Shown here: positions 24,201-39,200 of the stretch, piece by piece
Layout of the letters: the number at the start of each line of letters is the position of its first letter
Numbering within the stretch: the first letter of the stretch is position 1
Position numbers and translations under genes: made by a program
Assembly: GCA_003290165.1 (NCBI GenBank)
Contig: QNQO01000680.1
Location: 310,001 to 374,000 of the forward strand
Length of the DNA stretch: 64,000 nucleotides
Direction of reading: 5' to 3'
Source of the DNA: Berberis thunbergii
Lineage: Eukaryota; Streptophyta; Magnoliopsida; Ranunculales; Berberidaceae
Notes under the pieces: model-generated
The model's input: only the letters and a program-made list of their open reading frames with translations
Databases searched by the model: none
Told to the model about the DNA's origin: nothing

Positions 24201-27200
24201 TTGATATGATATGATTTTTAAGATGGTGCTCATTTCCATCTTGGGATTCATTGTAACCTCTTGAGTTTTCAATGAGGTATTTCTTAAAAAAAGAAAAAAA
24301 GACTAACTTAAAGCACATGTATTCTATTCTCGGTGTCGGTCTACTATGTCCTTTAAAATAAAAAGTCCAATCACTTTTATATCCTAGCCCAAATAGTTCT
24401 AGCCACATGTTGTGTTATTAAATCGGTGGTTAATCAATGATAAATTCCTAATTAATCTCTTCTCACTAGTAGCGCATTACGATTTTTGAATTAATCATTT
24501 CAACAATCTCTAGCCCAAGTAATCAACGATTTCTTGCGGATTAATCGCTTTCAAAATTCAACGATTAATCGATCTACAGGAAATGTTATAAATAAATGAG
24601 AGAAAATTAATGTTAATTTTTCTAATTTTGCCTTAATCTAATGAATACTATAACCCATAGGGCAATAACAAGTGTGTGGAAAGGTTTAAGAGAAAGAAAA
24701 ATCAATATATAAATATATATATAAAACGACCAAATGAAAATAACAATATAAGCTAAAGAATATGGAAAGGTACATTTATCTAACATTGAATTTTTAGTTT
24801 TGTTATAATTTGTCTAAAATTGTGGTATGTGATTTCTACTACTTTAATATACATTAATTAAAAAAACAAATTGTAGTAAACATGTTATAGAAGAATAGAG
24901 AAAATTTGTGTATAAAATGTAGTTCGATTAATTTTGATTAATTCTAATTAATCCTGATAAATCCCAGGTGGCGAAGAGCCGACATCGAGGTGCTAAACCT
25001 TCGTGTCAACAGATTAGGGTCCGATTAACAATTTAACTACATAGGTCACATGCTATTATGTTACCAAAAAGTTGAGCACTGTTGATGTTCCACCATTTTA
25101 AGAGGTCCAACTTATAATTTGTTTGAAGTCTCCAAATAGAAAGACAAAAGTGGTGGGGTGGGAGGAGGGGAGGGTGGTTGATGGCCAAGGGATAATGTTT
25201 TTCTTGAATAGCTTGACTAAACTGACATGCTTCACACACTCTAGAGCGGACAGTGAACTCAAATTTTGAAGTTATTTGTTTAACTTAAAGTCACCGAATA
25301 AAAGTTTTTGGGGCAGATGTAGATACCTTTCTAGTTGATCCAGGTAATACATTTGTTTATTATTGCCCTAAGTCAATCACCTTGTTCGTGTTAAGGTATT
25401 TTAACACACAGGAGGATGGATAAAGCTCACAGGATTTTCATCTTCATGGGACAGCACTTTCAGTAAGTGGAAGAGTTTGCGGTTCATTTGGAGGCCGTAG
25501 GTAGCATTTCTTTAGGGGTGGAAGGTGATAATTGGGTGTGGACTAGAGGGTTCCTTCTAGGGTGCCTTTCTTCATGTGGACTGCATGTGGAACAAGCTAC
25601 CATCCAAGTTAGAGCTGGTATATAAGCGCATGTCGATTGATGTGGGGTGCAGCTTGTGTGGGTAAGAACTCAGAACCAGGGAGTGCTATTCACATTCTTC
25701 TTCATTGCAGTTGGGTCAAATGGGGAGCGGATGCATTTCGTTAGCATATTCAGGTTGAGTTGGGTGGTGCCTGCTTCGATGGATGCATTACTTAGAAGTT
25801 GGAAGACGGTGGTTCATCTTTCGTCAAAAGGAAAGGCTTTATGGAAATCTTCTTTTCCTATTCCTTCCTTGCATGGTGAGGAAGGAAAATAATAGTCGGA
25901 TTTTCTGTGACAAAACTTCAGAGATTGGTGTGGTGATCATGGAGATGCTTATTACTCTTTCGGTTTGGGTGTCCCATCTTCCTTCTTTTAAGGTCGACTT
26001 TTATGTAATAGTTATTTTCAAATCACTAAAATAATTTTTACCTTAAAAAAGCTCCTCAGAGCCATATTACTTTTGCATTACCAAGCCGTCTAATAATGTT
26101 TTACCTTTTCTGTTTTTATTTAAGCTAGAATGTATAAGTAATTTTCATTAAGGCACATAGTTGTGTCCTTCATCGTTTTTTATACTTGTTTGAGTCGATG
26201 ACTTCTTTTCTGCATTTTGGCCTTAGGGAATTACGAGCTTGTATAGTCACCTTGGCTGGAATGGTGGGCATGTATCTCAATGTTCTGGTAAATTGCTCTT
26301 TTCTAATATGATAGTTTTGTTACATTGGGTTCTCTGTGATTTTTTTAAAGAAAAATTGAAGAGTACGAATAACTGTCTGTTGTCTGAAGAAAAGTCTCAC
26401 ATCTTTCTAGAAAGATTCTGTGTCATGTTTCTGATGATTCTGTGTTGATGTTTGTCTGTCTTGGAATGCAGGCTCTTGGGCTGCTGTTTCTTTTATTCTC
26501 TAGCTGGTTGGCATATGTCATATTTGAAGATACAATACAGGGAAAGAAAGTATTTTATTCATATGGGGTCACAGTATATCAAATGCTTATTCTATTTACC
26601 ACGTCCAACAACCCTGATGTATGGATTCCTGCTTACAAGTAAGTGGGTCTTTGCAGAAGTGTTTAACTGTCGATCTTTTGTTGGTGGTTATCGTGTGATC
26701 TCCTTTTGTTATTAACAATTGCTGTTACTTGCGTCTTGTACAAGAAATAGATCTGATTTGCTGTTTGACATCCATCTTACTTCTCTGATATACCTTGGCT
26801 TATTTAGTCTGTTAGTTTGAATGACTTTCTTCAGACAAGCCACTACATGCTGTTTTTTTTTTTTTTTGGTTTGGAGAAATATTTAAAAGTGTATAAAGAG
26901 AGTTGTTAAGGTTCGGCCAGAGGCAAAGCACATTGATAGAGCTGACCCGAACCCAACCAACATCAGTGAAAGCTTCCAGCTTGGGATGAACGCAATTAAG
27001 AATTAAATTTTTTAGTAAGGGATGACTTGTGAATAATGGCCTCTCATCTATTATCACATGTGGGATAAATGCATACATAAATTAATAATCGACAACCATA
27101 TATTACATTGGGTATTACTTTTTCACATAGTAACTTTCCCTTGCTGACTCCAATATATCCCCATCTTCTTCTAGTTTCTCTAAGGTGATTAATTACACAT

Positions 27201-30200
27201 GTTTGTGAATTGGTAAATACTTCTACAGATGGGTTGGGTTCAAATGATTCAAAAGACAGGGCACTTTCAATTAATGGGTAGAATTGTAGAACACCATATT
27301 AGGCTGTTTAGAGTTGTAGGTATCTCTGACTAGAGAGTCAGACACATTTATCTGAACCAGACATTTAACCAAACAATGCACGGTAGTTCTTGTAAATTTG
27401 CAACCCTCTCTAATTCCGAGGTGGAAACAAACGCCCCTTAGTGGCTTTCCTTCTCTTTAAGCTCGAGGCTCTTTCAACGAAGGCAATATGACCAAGTTTC
27501 TAGAGCTGAACAAAAAAACGATCAAACCGATTAAACCGACCGAACCGATTGGTTCGATTTAAATTCGGTTCGGATCGGTTTTAAAAATTTCAAAACTGAA
27601 GTGGTCGGTTTGATTTTCGGTTTCTATGTGATTTTAACCGACCAAACTAAATCAACCAAATATATATAATAAATAATATATATTTATATATAAATAATAC
27701 AATATGTTTAAAATAGTCGGTCGGTTCGGTTTTATTTCGGTTTTTGTTCGATTTTAGTCGGTTCGGTTACGGTTTGCATAAATTAGAATCGGTTTGATTT
27801 CGGATCGGTTTTGTTAATGGTCGGTTTAGTTTCAGTTTGAAAATTTTAAAATCGACCTAAGTCGGTTCGGTTTTCAGCCCTACAGGTTTCCATGTTAATT
27901 AAGTATGCATTTACATGTATTGTGTTGCGCTACTTTATCTTATTTACATTCTCAAGATTATTATTCAATCTTTAAGTTACTTTTAGTTGTATGACTAGTT
28001 TCTATTACCTCTTGGACAAGGACAATAGGAGTTCAATTTTTTTGTCTAGTTTGATCATGAATGATAGTGATTTTTTTAGTGTTTTGTCTAAAAACCTAAC
28101 TTTTTCTGCATACTACAGGAAGTAATAGCTATGTAGTCTCGGGCAACGCTTAGGCGGGCTACAATTGGCCTCACTTTTTATTATTATTTATTATTTATTT
28201 TTTAAAACATGGGTTTGTTGCTGTTTTCCCAGGGTGCTAGGCTACACCTAGGCGCCCAAGAAAGGCTCCTAGCCTCGCATCGCCTAGCACCTAGGACTAC
28301 ATAGAGTAATAGCAATATGAGTGATGGTCAAAGTGAAAGCAATGAAGGGTACGGTACGCTGCAGAGTTAAGTGAAAGACGTGATGAATGTTTAACTGTTC
28401 AAGAAAACGAGGAAAGACAGAAGTCTCATAGTAATGTAACCATGTGAAAAGTTCAGAAAGTACTTTAATAAGTAAAAATATCTGACCTGTATGCCGATCA
28501 AACACATGCTCAAATCATTACTACTGCACAAGAAAAGGAGGAAGAAACTGAGTTCTCAAAGTAATGTAACTATGTGAAAAGTTCAGAAAGTACTTGGGCG
28601 ATTTTTGACTTTTTATGTTTTATGTGAACCTGTATTTACTTTCTAGGAACAAGAAGAAAAGTAGGAATAACAAAGTGTATGAGTCTGAGTAACTTAGTCC
28701 AGGACTATTAGTACTTGCATATTCCTCCCCTTCACTTGTTTCCTAAATCATGTCAACTATTTGGCATATATGAATATTTGGGTTTACTTTAAATTTGATC
28801 AATACAAATTTATTTTTTCTTTCATCCTTAGTCTTGACCTCATCTATCTCAGTATTTGCATCCTTGCTATGCTCATTCTATGAAAACGTTTTTGATTTCC
28901 ATGGTATTTTAGTTGTGAAAGATTGTAAATACGAAATATGAAATCTCTCCTTTTCAATATTTTCCAAGATAAAGTAGTTCATCCTTAATCGATCACTTTC
29001 CTGATTTCAGGGATTCTCGCTGGTATTCTGTATTTTTCATACTCTATGTGCTATTGGGAGTGTACTTCCTCACTAATCTGATTCTTGCCGTTGTGTATGA
29101 TAGCTTTAAAGACCAGGTAAATGCGCACTTCTTCCCCAGTTTTCTTTTGGACATGATTAAATAAAAACTCTGTTATGTCAATTTCTGTTTTCGTGTATAT
29201 CCAAGTTTGTTTGTTTTCTTTGGAAAAACAATGTTATTTTGCTAAAATGTCTTATGGAGATAATGTACTTAATGCTTATTTATTTGTTATTATTGTCATT
29301 GTTTTTGTTTGCAGCTTGCTAAGCAAGTTTATGAAAGGGATTCCATGAGAAAAAGTATATTGGAAAAAGCCTTCAGTCTTATTGATGAACATGTGAGTTT
29401 GTTCGATTTTTTTTTTTTCAAGTTTCTACTCTGTGGCTTTGTGGGTTTTGAACTAAATGCAAAATTTTCACTAGATAATTTATATCTAATTATTGTTCCT
29501 GCCCTGCTGATATTTCATCATTAAATGTTGATCTAAGACTAAGGATTTAATAGGTAGAAAAATGCTTGCACTCTTTCTTATGACCAACCTCGAACTATTA
29601 TGGCAATCGATAAACTTTTGACATTTTCATTTTTTAGATACCTGAATTTAATGTCAGTATGATGTTTGAGTAGAATTAGTTCCATCTTGAATGATGTGTT
29701 AAACAAGCAAGCTTATGGCATAATCTGATTAACGTCAGAGAAACTTCTGAAATAAATTTTTTTCTAAATGATACAAAATTTGCTGACTAATCCATTCTTA
29801 GGTTTTCTATTTGTCTTTTAGAAAATATAGCCGATTTTGGCGAACAGAATTTAAAAAAGGCCCAATTTGGTCTCAAAATTTGCCTGTTTGAGCCCTGAAG
29901 TCGCAGGCAACTTCCATGTTTATGGAATCTTAGCATATTCATGAAAAGACACGGTTCCTGGAAGTTAAGTGGTCCCTCAATTTGCTTAATAAATAGGGTT
30001 CCAAGATGGTTGTTCTCACAATTAGGTTTTAATGGGTGAAGTGTGAAGATGGTGATATATCTTTTGAGTATCGGGGTTTTCAGTCTACTAGTACAACAGG
30101 GAAGGGCACATAAGTTTTCACTGAATCTAGGAAAGAATCAAAGGGACAATAGGAAAGATGCAACTCTACAAAGGAAAGAAATTGAGTAAATTTCTCTTTT

Positions 30201-33200
30201 TCATATTTGTTATTTGGAGATAATAATCCTAAACAAAAGGTTTGAAAAATATTTGATTTGGTAAGTTCAAGGTCTTGGGTCATGGCAGTGTCATTGACAG
30301 TCGAGCTTAGTTTGCATGATTCTTCTTGAAACCTCTGACATCAATGTTATTCGATCCTATTGGACCTTGTTTTTTTTCAAAAAAGGTTTCCATCTTGTGT
30401 TGTTTAAAAATGGCATATGTTGTTGGAGTAATCCTACCTTTTTGAGAATAATGAAGAAACATAGACAAAGACGGAACAACCAATTGTAGGACAGCCAACA
30501 AAGAGAACGTCCATTGGTTCATTAGACCTCCAAGGCATCATAAATAGGTTGGTTCAAGGTTTTTCAGACAAAACCCCACACCTAAAGGCCTAGGATGGGG
30601 CCAACACAATTTGGGAGGGTAAGTTGGGGACAGCCTTGATGGAGCAGGTCATTACAATTGGTATCATAGCCTGGGACGACTCTGTTTTAAGGTGGGGGAC
30701 TGTGACACTGATTCCTATGGAGGTGGAAGACGATGGTTTGTTGGAAAGACGCCTAACCTTTGGAGGGGTGATGGTTGCGTCAGGTGGAGTCCTACATGCT
30801 TAGGCAGTCATCCAAGGATTTGTTAGGCACGTGTGTGGTTGGATTGATTAGTCCAACATCATGTAGTCGAGTCGTCATTAGATTTATATGATGTGATACT
30901 GTGCAAGGCCTTTTTGGCTCAACGAACACCGTGACAGATAGTGTCGCAGTTTTTTTTTTCTTTTCCCCTTAACTCCTCCCTCCCCAGATGCCACCGGCTG
31001 GGTTCGAACCCGTGACCTAGTGGTACCATCCGCCACTGCTCAATCATTGAGTAATTGGTTTGAGCGAAAAACCCAGACCTCTTGGGAGTGCTTAAGTGGG
31101 ATGAAAACATCTTGTGTGGCAAGATCATGCAATCTTTAGACAAGAGGGAAGATAAGAACAGACCTCATCCTACCACATATTAGCTTGCAGATCTTCATCC
31201 TAATTTGTATCTCTACAGGCATAAGAAAACACTAGGATCTCAATTGTCCCCATCCTATCTTTGATTTTGTAAAAATGTAGATCGATGAATCGAGTAAAAT
31301 CGTATTGTATTTAAACCTTTTGATGGTGAGGAAGAGAATAAGCTCTAAGTCTTTGTTGATGGCTTTGAGTTCAATGTGCAAAATATACCTCTATAAAGAT
31401 GATTAACAGAACCAGATTGGTCTCTAAGAACTCTACCGTAGCTAGCCTTCTTTATATACAGTTCCCTTCCCCCCCACCCACGCCAACCCCCCAAAAACAT
31501 CTGCACCAAAAAGGTCCAAAGAACTTGTTCTGCTCTCTCCTCTGCCATATTGCTTGAATGATTGGTTATTGCTTCCATACACTAGGCACTTAAATGTTTT
31601 GCCTATGGTGCCTTTTTTTCTTGGCAATCGCTTGGATGTCTGTTATTTCTTACTTGGCTTCTAAGCCTTGTTCCTTATGATCCCTGCTTACATGGTAGAG
31701 TTATGGTGTGTGAGTTAGGTAATTGATATTTTGGACATCATGATTGTTCTTGGTTTTATATTATCACGCTAGAAGTTACAAATTTCGAAAATGCTATTAA
31801 TGTTGTATATATTGTTAAGAGTTGAACTGGATAAATAATGTGAACTATCAAGCTGCTAAAATGATAATTAGAAAATTTAATCCATCAATCTTAATAGTAA
31901 TTTATGGAAGTTGATTTATTAGAGTGTGTCGGTGAGGAATTTGATCTAATTTTATGTACTATATCAAAGTATCATGTGAGTGACACGATAAAGATATGAT
32001 TAAGACATTTGATGGATATTACTTTGTCGCAAGACAATTTACAATTGAGTAGTGACGGAAGTTTGAATAATTAAAACCCTAGTTTCTAAATAGGGAACGA
32101 GCAGTTCTTTGGTGTTTCCTTGACATTCTTAACAATGGCATGTAGAGATTGGTTAATTGTTATTATCATGCATTTTGGCAACTGCAGAATTACTTTAAAA
32201 CAATTATAATCTGTTTTAATGATACCTTGGGGCCTTTGCCAGAAATGTTTTGCTCTATTTCACTAATCCAAAATTTTCACTAATTTGCTAATTTTGCTTT
32301 TCATTAAGTTACACATGCAAAATAGTTGGCATTCATCCGTATTACAATCAGTGTTATTTTAAGATAGATTGTTACTTTGTTGTTATTGTCATTTTTTTGG
32401 TTTCCATATATTTTTACTTTATTAGGTACCTTTTCATATTTGCTTTATTTCGTGCTCCAGTGGTTGTTGCAACTGATATGTGGGTTTATTATGTATATGA
32501 ATATCAACAGAAAAATGGCTTTCTTAACAAACAGCAATGCGTTTGTTTGTTTGAAGAGTTGAACAAATACAGGTAAAGACTCATTCTTACTTCCATCTTC
32601 AAGTGGAAAGTATTAATCATATTCTCTGGGACTTAAAACTGTTTCCGCTTTGTATCTTTATCTCTGATGTTTTGTCTGAATCCTGTCAGTCTGGACAAAG
32701 CAGTTGACATATAACTTTCATAAGTGATGCAAAAATGCTTGCTTATGAGTTTTTTCTTTGGCTAATAAGTGATGCAAAATATTCTTATGAGTTATTTGTT
32801 ATTGTCATAAATCTTTTTGCTTTCAAAATATTATGAGTTATTTGTTTGACTTTTTCATTTTCCTTCAAGAATCAAGACACATCTATTTTCTTACTGAAAT
32901 ATAAAACTCTAGGGTATGTTTGATGCACACATTTTCCATGAAAAATGAATTTATTCATCTCGAATGCATGTTAAAGTTGTTTGATGGCCCAATATTTTCA
33001 TGGCTAATTTTCTCTCTAAGGACTAGAAACCCTCAATTTAGGCTATTTTCCTTCCACTCCCAAAGAATAGAAACTAAGGATATAAACCCTCTTGACCTTG
33101 ACTTTTGAATAGGCTTGACTGCTGAATAGAGTTGACCTAAGTTGACTGTGGTCAGTCTCGACTATTGACCTGAGTTGATCATTGATCAAACCTTGACTGA

Positions 33201-36200
33201 GCTTTGATTTATTTGGCCAGGCTTTGACCAAGTCTAAAGTGCAAACCGTAACTCTGATTTTGATATGATTTTTGCCTTTGCGATCCTCGTATCAAGATCT
33301 TCTAAATGGAATTGTTATTTTGTAATTTTGGTAAAATTATAGTTTTACCCTTCAAAATTTAATTGATATGCATGTTTTCAATCTATGACCGTGTTTTGGA
33401 GCATGTAGAGCTATGATTGATAAAAACATAATACAAGTGTAATAGAGTACTTGTTTTATTTTATTATATTATATTATGTTTATTTTATTATGTTATATAT
33501 ATATTCAGTATTTCAGAGCTAACATAATCCAATATGGTGTCTTCTTTGGAATGGATTCTCAAGGAAAATGAAGAATTCCTCAAAACTCCTCAAAACCCAT
33601 TCTAATATTGTATGCCTTTTGTTTTATCTTATTTTATTTGATTTTTCTATTAAAAATTTGTAACATATAATGTAGTACTATTAGTTTATTTGAAGAGTTT
33701 TATTTAGGATTATTTTGATTTTGGGTTTCATTTGGTTTGTTGTAATTAACTGTGGGGTCTGTTTTGAAAATTATTTCTGTTTGGATCCAAAATGACATAG
33801 TCAACCCAGTTGACTGTTAAAGATTTTTTAATGTGCAACAATCCTCTTGACAAAATCAAAGGTCTAGATTAAAAGAAAAAATATCAATCTCAATGAGATC
33901 TTCATGGTCAATGGGATCTTAATGGACCCAAACACCCTCAACATGAAAATGTATTTTGAAGAAAATCTAATGGTGAAAATTTAAAGAAAAAAAACCCCTA
34001 AAATCTTTTCTTCTCCACCTTCCCCATTTTCTGAAGCTCAACTAGCATCACTCCATTTTCTCAAATCCACGACACTACCACCAACCTGGCGACACCACCG
34101 CCATCCCATCCTAACCAAGTTCCAAGACCGCTTACTCTTGCCTTGTCATTCCACTACAACTCTCTTTCGCTTTACCTTAGACCAATTCTTTCTTCTAACT
34201 CCACCAATTTCTTCTCCTCCTCTAGCATGGAATTTCCATCTTCATTTTCTTTGTTTTTTCTCTCCAGACAATAAACCAATAGAGATGACAAACCCTCAAA
34301 TAGGTCACCCTTCTGAAGATTTCAATATCGTTTCAACTATTGGTACGCTCTTATATCATTTCAATTTGTTTTCTTGTTATGAATTTCCCTTGAGTCTTCA
34401 ATTATGATTACATCAGTCTTCTTTGCATGGCTCGTTGTTGCTTAATTCTACCTCCATTGGTGATTTCCACAGATTCTCGATGGAAGAAACTTTTTCGGGT
34501 TTTAGACTCGTTTGAGATGAACGCCGTTGAAGGGAGGATTCGGGTGACCCGGCCATGGGAGATGCAAGTGATCTCGAAGTAGAACCTAAATGTACTGGTT
34601 GAATTGGGTTTCATAGTATTGTGTAATAGGTTTGTTGATTTGGCATCTGATGATACATAAAAACGGATGCACACCAGAGCTGTACATGTGTCATGATAAT
34701 CTCGAAAAACTATAGACCCAGCGTCAACCCAATATTGATCCGGCCCAAGCGGTTCTAAGCCCGCCCAACTGCAGTCCGCCAGACGGACTCAAACTCTCGC
34801 AGCATGCTAGGCCCACACGTCTCACAACTATCCTCAATACCCATAAGCCTTCTTTAGACAAGTATCTCGAGGATCAGCTTCGGACGGGCAACTACAACTG
34901 CTCTCTGCTTTCAACTAGGAAGCAAACACCAGAATATCTTCACACAAGGAAACTCTCTTTTACGGATTGCTCTTGGATTGAGAACTATTTCCCGCTTATC
35001 TAGGAGTGTAGAGCTAACAAATAACTTTCCTCCTAGAACACGACTCCTAATTAGATAGAGATTTTCACGAAGATCTCCTTTCTAATTTATGCCTACGATG
35101 GCCTGATTGAACCAAGACTCCTTGCACTATAAATAAGAAGAGGTTGGTAAGCTAATGTACGCTATAAATTTCCTGTTACAACATTACACCTTCCTCAGAT
35201 CTCTGTCTGACTTTAGCATCGGAGTGCCATCGGCCACCCCACGGTGGTCTGTGGCTCACGTGTATTACTTGTGCATGTCAGCAGGAACAAAGTCAAAGCA
35301 GAGAGCGAAAATCGATTGCATCAGTTTGGCGCTGTCCGTGGGGACGACATAGTTCTTAACTTTGTACTAAGCGTCGTCTCATTTCAATCCCAGTGAGATG
35401 GTGATCACCAGGTCACACAACAATGGAAAATCCTGGGAGCCACCGGTCAACAGATTACATGTGTTTCACGGAGCGCATTTAGAGTTCGAACTGTCCAATA
35501 GGTCCAGAAAAAAGGCTCTACGAGGTTTGAGGATTCAAGCTGTACGCGATGGGCATCCGACGCCACATGGTCAGAAGCAAGGGTCATCCGTACCGCTAGC
35601 ATTCACGCAGAACCTCGAGGGGATACAAGTCCCGCATGACGACGCCCTGGTGGTGACAATTTCCCTTGCGGGATGGGAGGTAAGAAGATCCCTGGTCGAT
35701 ACTGGGAGCTCGATGAACGTCCTAGTCCTCCGCACGCTCCGCAACATGCAATTGGATGAAACAGCTTTAATCCCTGACAGCCGTCCGGTGATCGACTTCA
35801 GTGATATAAAACAGTCCCCTGTAGGAAAGATACAACTGACGATAACAGTCGACTCATAAAACCTTGTTCCCAGAGTTCATAGTGATCGACACGCTTTCGG
35901 CGTACAATGTGGTTCTTGGCAGACCCTGGTTACATTAGATGGGGCGGCGGTCTCCTCCCTACACCAGTGCGTCAAGTATCCCACGAACCAAGTGATTGGT
36001 AAATTAAGAGGTGACCAATTAGTGGCCAGGGAATGCCAACACACGATTACTTCGCCATCCAGCGGTCCTCAACAGCTAATCAAAGGCCAAGGCTATCCTC
36101 CTCCCAGCTCGAGGTCAAAGGGAGGAACAACCGACATTGGGCGACGAGGCACCGGTAAGCCCTCGAGGCAGGCCCAATGTCGGACAATGATAAGAAAAAA

Positions 36201-39200
36201 TCGTAACGGTCTATTTTGACAACCCTCGGAACAGTAGGGCCATCCAAATCGGCTCCCGCTTAAACAAGGAAGTGGCGAAGCAACTTACAGAGCTATTGTA
36301 GTGTAACTAGGACATCTTCGCCTGGACTATCCAGGACATGGCGGGGATCGATCCGTCAATAATCACCCATCACCTCGAAGTAGATCCCTCGAAAATAACT
36401 ATCAGGCAGAAGAAAATGGTCGTGACACCCGAAATGAACGCTATCATAAATGATGAGGTACAACTCTTACTTGACGTGGACATGATCAAGGAAGCACGGT
36501 ACCCCGACTGGCTGGTAAACTCTGTTCTCGTAAGAAAGAAAAATGGGAAGTAGAGGGTGTGCGTAAACTACACTGATCTAAACAAAGTCTGCTCGAATGA
36601 CAACTTTCCACTCCCTCGGATCAATCAGATCGTAGATGCCACATCGGGACGCATATTCTGGCTACAATCAAATATTTATGCACCCCCCAGATTAAGAGAG
36701 AACCTCTTTCGTGACGGAAAGAGGGATATACTGCTATAGGGTGATGCCGTTCGGCTTAAAGAATGATGGGGCTACTTATCAACGATTGGTCAATCGAATG
36801 TTCAAGCAACAGATCGATAGAAATATGGAAGTATACATCAATGACATGCTAGTCAAAAGCCTTCGCAGCCTCGACCTTGTGCGAGACCATGCCAAAGCAT
36901 TCGACCAACTAAGAAAATATCGGATGAAACTCAATCCACAAAAGTGCACGTTCGGAGTCGAGTCTGGGAAATTCCTAGGCTATATAGTTGATGAAAGGGG
37001 AATTGAGGCCGATCCGAAACAGAGTCAGACTCTTCTCGACATGAAGTCCCCATCTAATATCAGAGAAGTTCAGAGCCTGACTGGGAGGGGGTAGCAACAC
37101 CAAACAAATTTATATCAAAGTTGTCCGACAAATGTCTCCCCTTCAAAATAATAAGTGGAAGCAAAAGATTTTCGTGGAGCGAAGAATGCGAACAAGCCTT
37201 TCAGAACTTGAAAGCATACATGAGGAGTCCAGAGCTACTCTCGAAGCTCACGATAGGTGAAACACTATACTTGTACTTGTCTGTTTTCAAACACACTGTC
37301 AGTTCAACCCCCGTACTTGATGACCATGGAACCCAGAGGCCAGTATACTAAACCAGCAAAACCTTCGTAGAAGCAAAAACACACTATCCTGACCTGGAAA
37401 AGTTGGCTTTGGCGCTAGTCATATCCTCCAAGAAACTGAGGCCCTATTTTCAGGCCCACTCCATAATGGTCCTGACCAAACACCCACTCCACTCGGTATT
37501 ACATAAATCAGAGCTATCTGGCAGGATGGTGAAATGGTCAATAAAGCTCGAGCAGTTTGACATAAACTACGTTCCAAGAACCGCCATCAAAGCTCAGGCA
37601 CTCGCTAATTTCATTGCTGAATTCACCGGCAGAGAAGAATCGAAAGTAGTCTACCAACTCACGGAATCCGATGTCCAAGCTTGAACCCTGCGTTGCGACG
37701 AATCTTCAATTGATAAGGCGAGTGGAGCAGGGATCACTCTCTGCTCCCCTAGCGGCTTCACCCTTGAAAAGGCCGTCAGATTTGGTTTCCCGCTTCAAAT
37801 AACAAGGCTGAATACGAAGCCCTCCTGTCGGCCTAAAGCTAGCATTGGGGATCGGCATATATCGCCTAACAACATACATCGACTCAAGACTAGTAGCCAA
37901 CCAGGTCAAAGGAGATTTCAATAGCAAAGATCCGCGCGTGATAACCTACCGCAACAAGGTACTCGGCGTAATGAGCAAGTTTAACAATTGTCAGCTCACA
38001 CAGTGCCCCCGAGACGACAGCCAGAGGGCTGACGAGCTAGCGAAAGAAGCCTCGGCCTCCAGCAGCCTCATCGAATATCAGGAGAAATCAAGCCTCGACG
38101 AAGAAAAGCATGAGAATATTTGCGCCGCGAAGACATAGCCCAATTGGATGGCTCTGATACTCGAATATATAACATCAGGAGCCTTACCAATCGATAGGGC
38201 CGAAGTATGAAAACTTAAAAACAGAGCAGCAAGGTATACTCTCATAAATGACAAGTTATACTGGATATCGGTAACATGGCTACTGCTCCGATGTCTATCG
38301 TCCTCAGAGGCTAGCCAAATCTTGGAAGCTATCCACGGTGGTATATGTGGAAATCACCCAGGCTGGAGAACCCTTGCCCACAAGGCCCCGACTTTAGGGT
38401 ACTATTGGCCGACCATGCAGCGGGACGCCAAAGATGCAGTCCGCAAGTGCGACAAATGTCAAATGTTCGCTCCATACACCCATATGTCGGCCCAGTTACT
38501 AACTTCAATGACTAGTCCCTAGCCGTTTGGGCGATTGCTTTTGGCATTGACTGGTAAAAAATTCCTTGTCGCCGTCGACTATTTTACCAAGTGAGTCAAG
38601 ACCGAGCCCCTATCCAAAATAGGGCAGGTCCAGATTGAAAAATTCATATGGGCCACCATCGTCCGCAGATTTGGCATCCTAGAATATTGGTCAATGACAA
38701 CGGAACTAAGTTCGAAGGTAACAAGGTCAAAGAATTGTGCAAAAGCCTTGAAGTGAAACACCACTTCTCGCCAGGGCACTCCCTGGCTAACAACCAAGCG
38801 GAAGTTACCAACCGGGCGATCCTAGAAGCCATCAAAATAAAACTCGATGCAGCCAAAGGAAAATAGGTTTAAGAGCTATCAGGAATATTCTGGGCATATC
38901 GAACAACCAAAAGAACCCCTACCGAAGAGACACCCTTTGCCCAAGTCAGAAGCTATGGTTCCGGTAAAGCTTGAGGTGCCAACCTTTCTGACGGAAGAGT
39001 TCAGCTTCGGACAGGCAACTACAACTGCTATTTGCTTCAAACTAGGAAGCAAACACCAGAGTATCTTCCGCACAAGGAAACTCCCTTCTACGTATTTCTC
39101 TTGGATTGAGAACTATCTCCCGCATATCTAGGAGTGCAGAGCTAATATGGAACTTCCCTCCTACATCATGACTCCTAATTAGAGAGGGATCTCCATGAAG

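Noticed and set aside
33095..33235. ttgact clusters as a W-box regulatory array
   Set aside because: TTGAC words are dense but lie mid-intron in AT-rich DNA without spacing regularity; no support for function.
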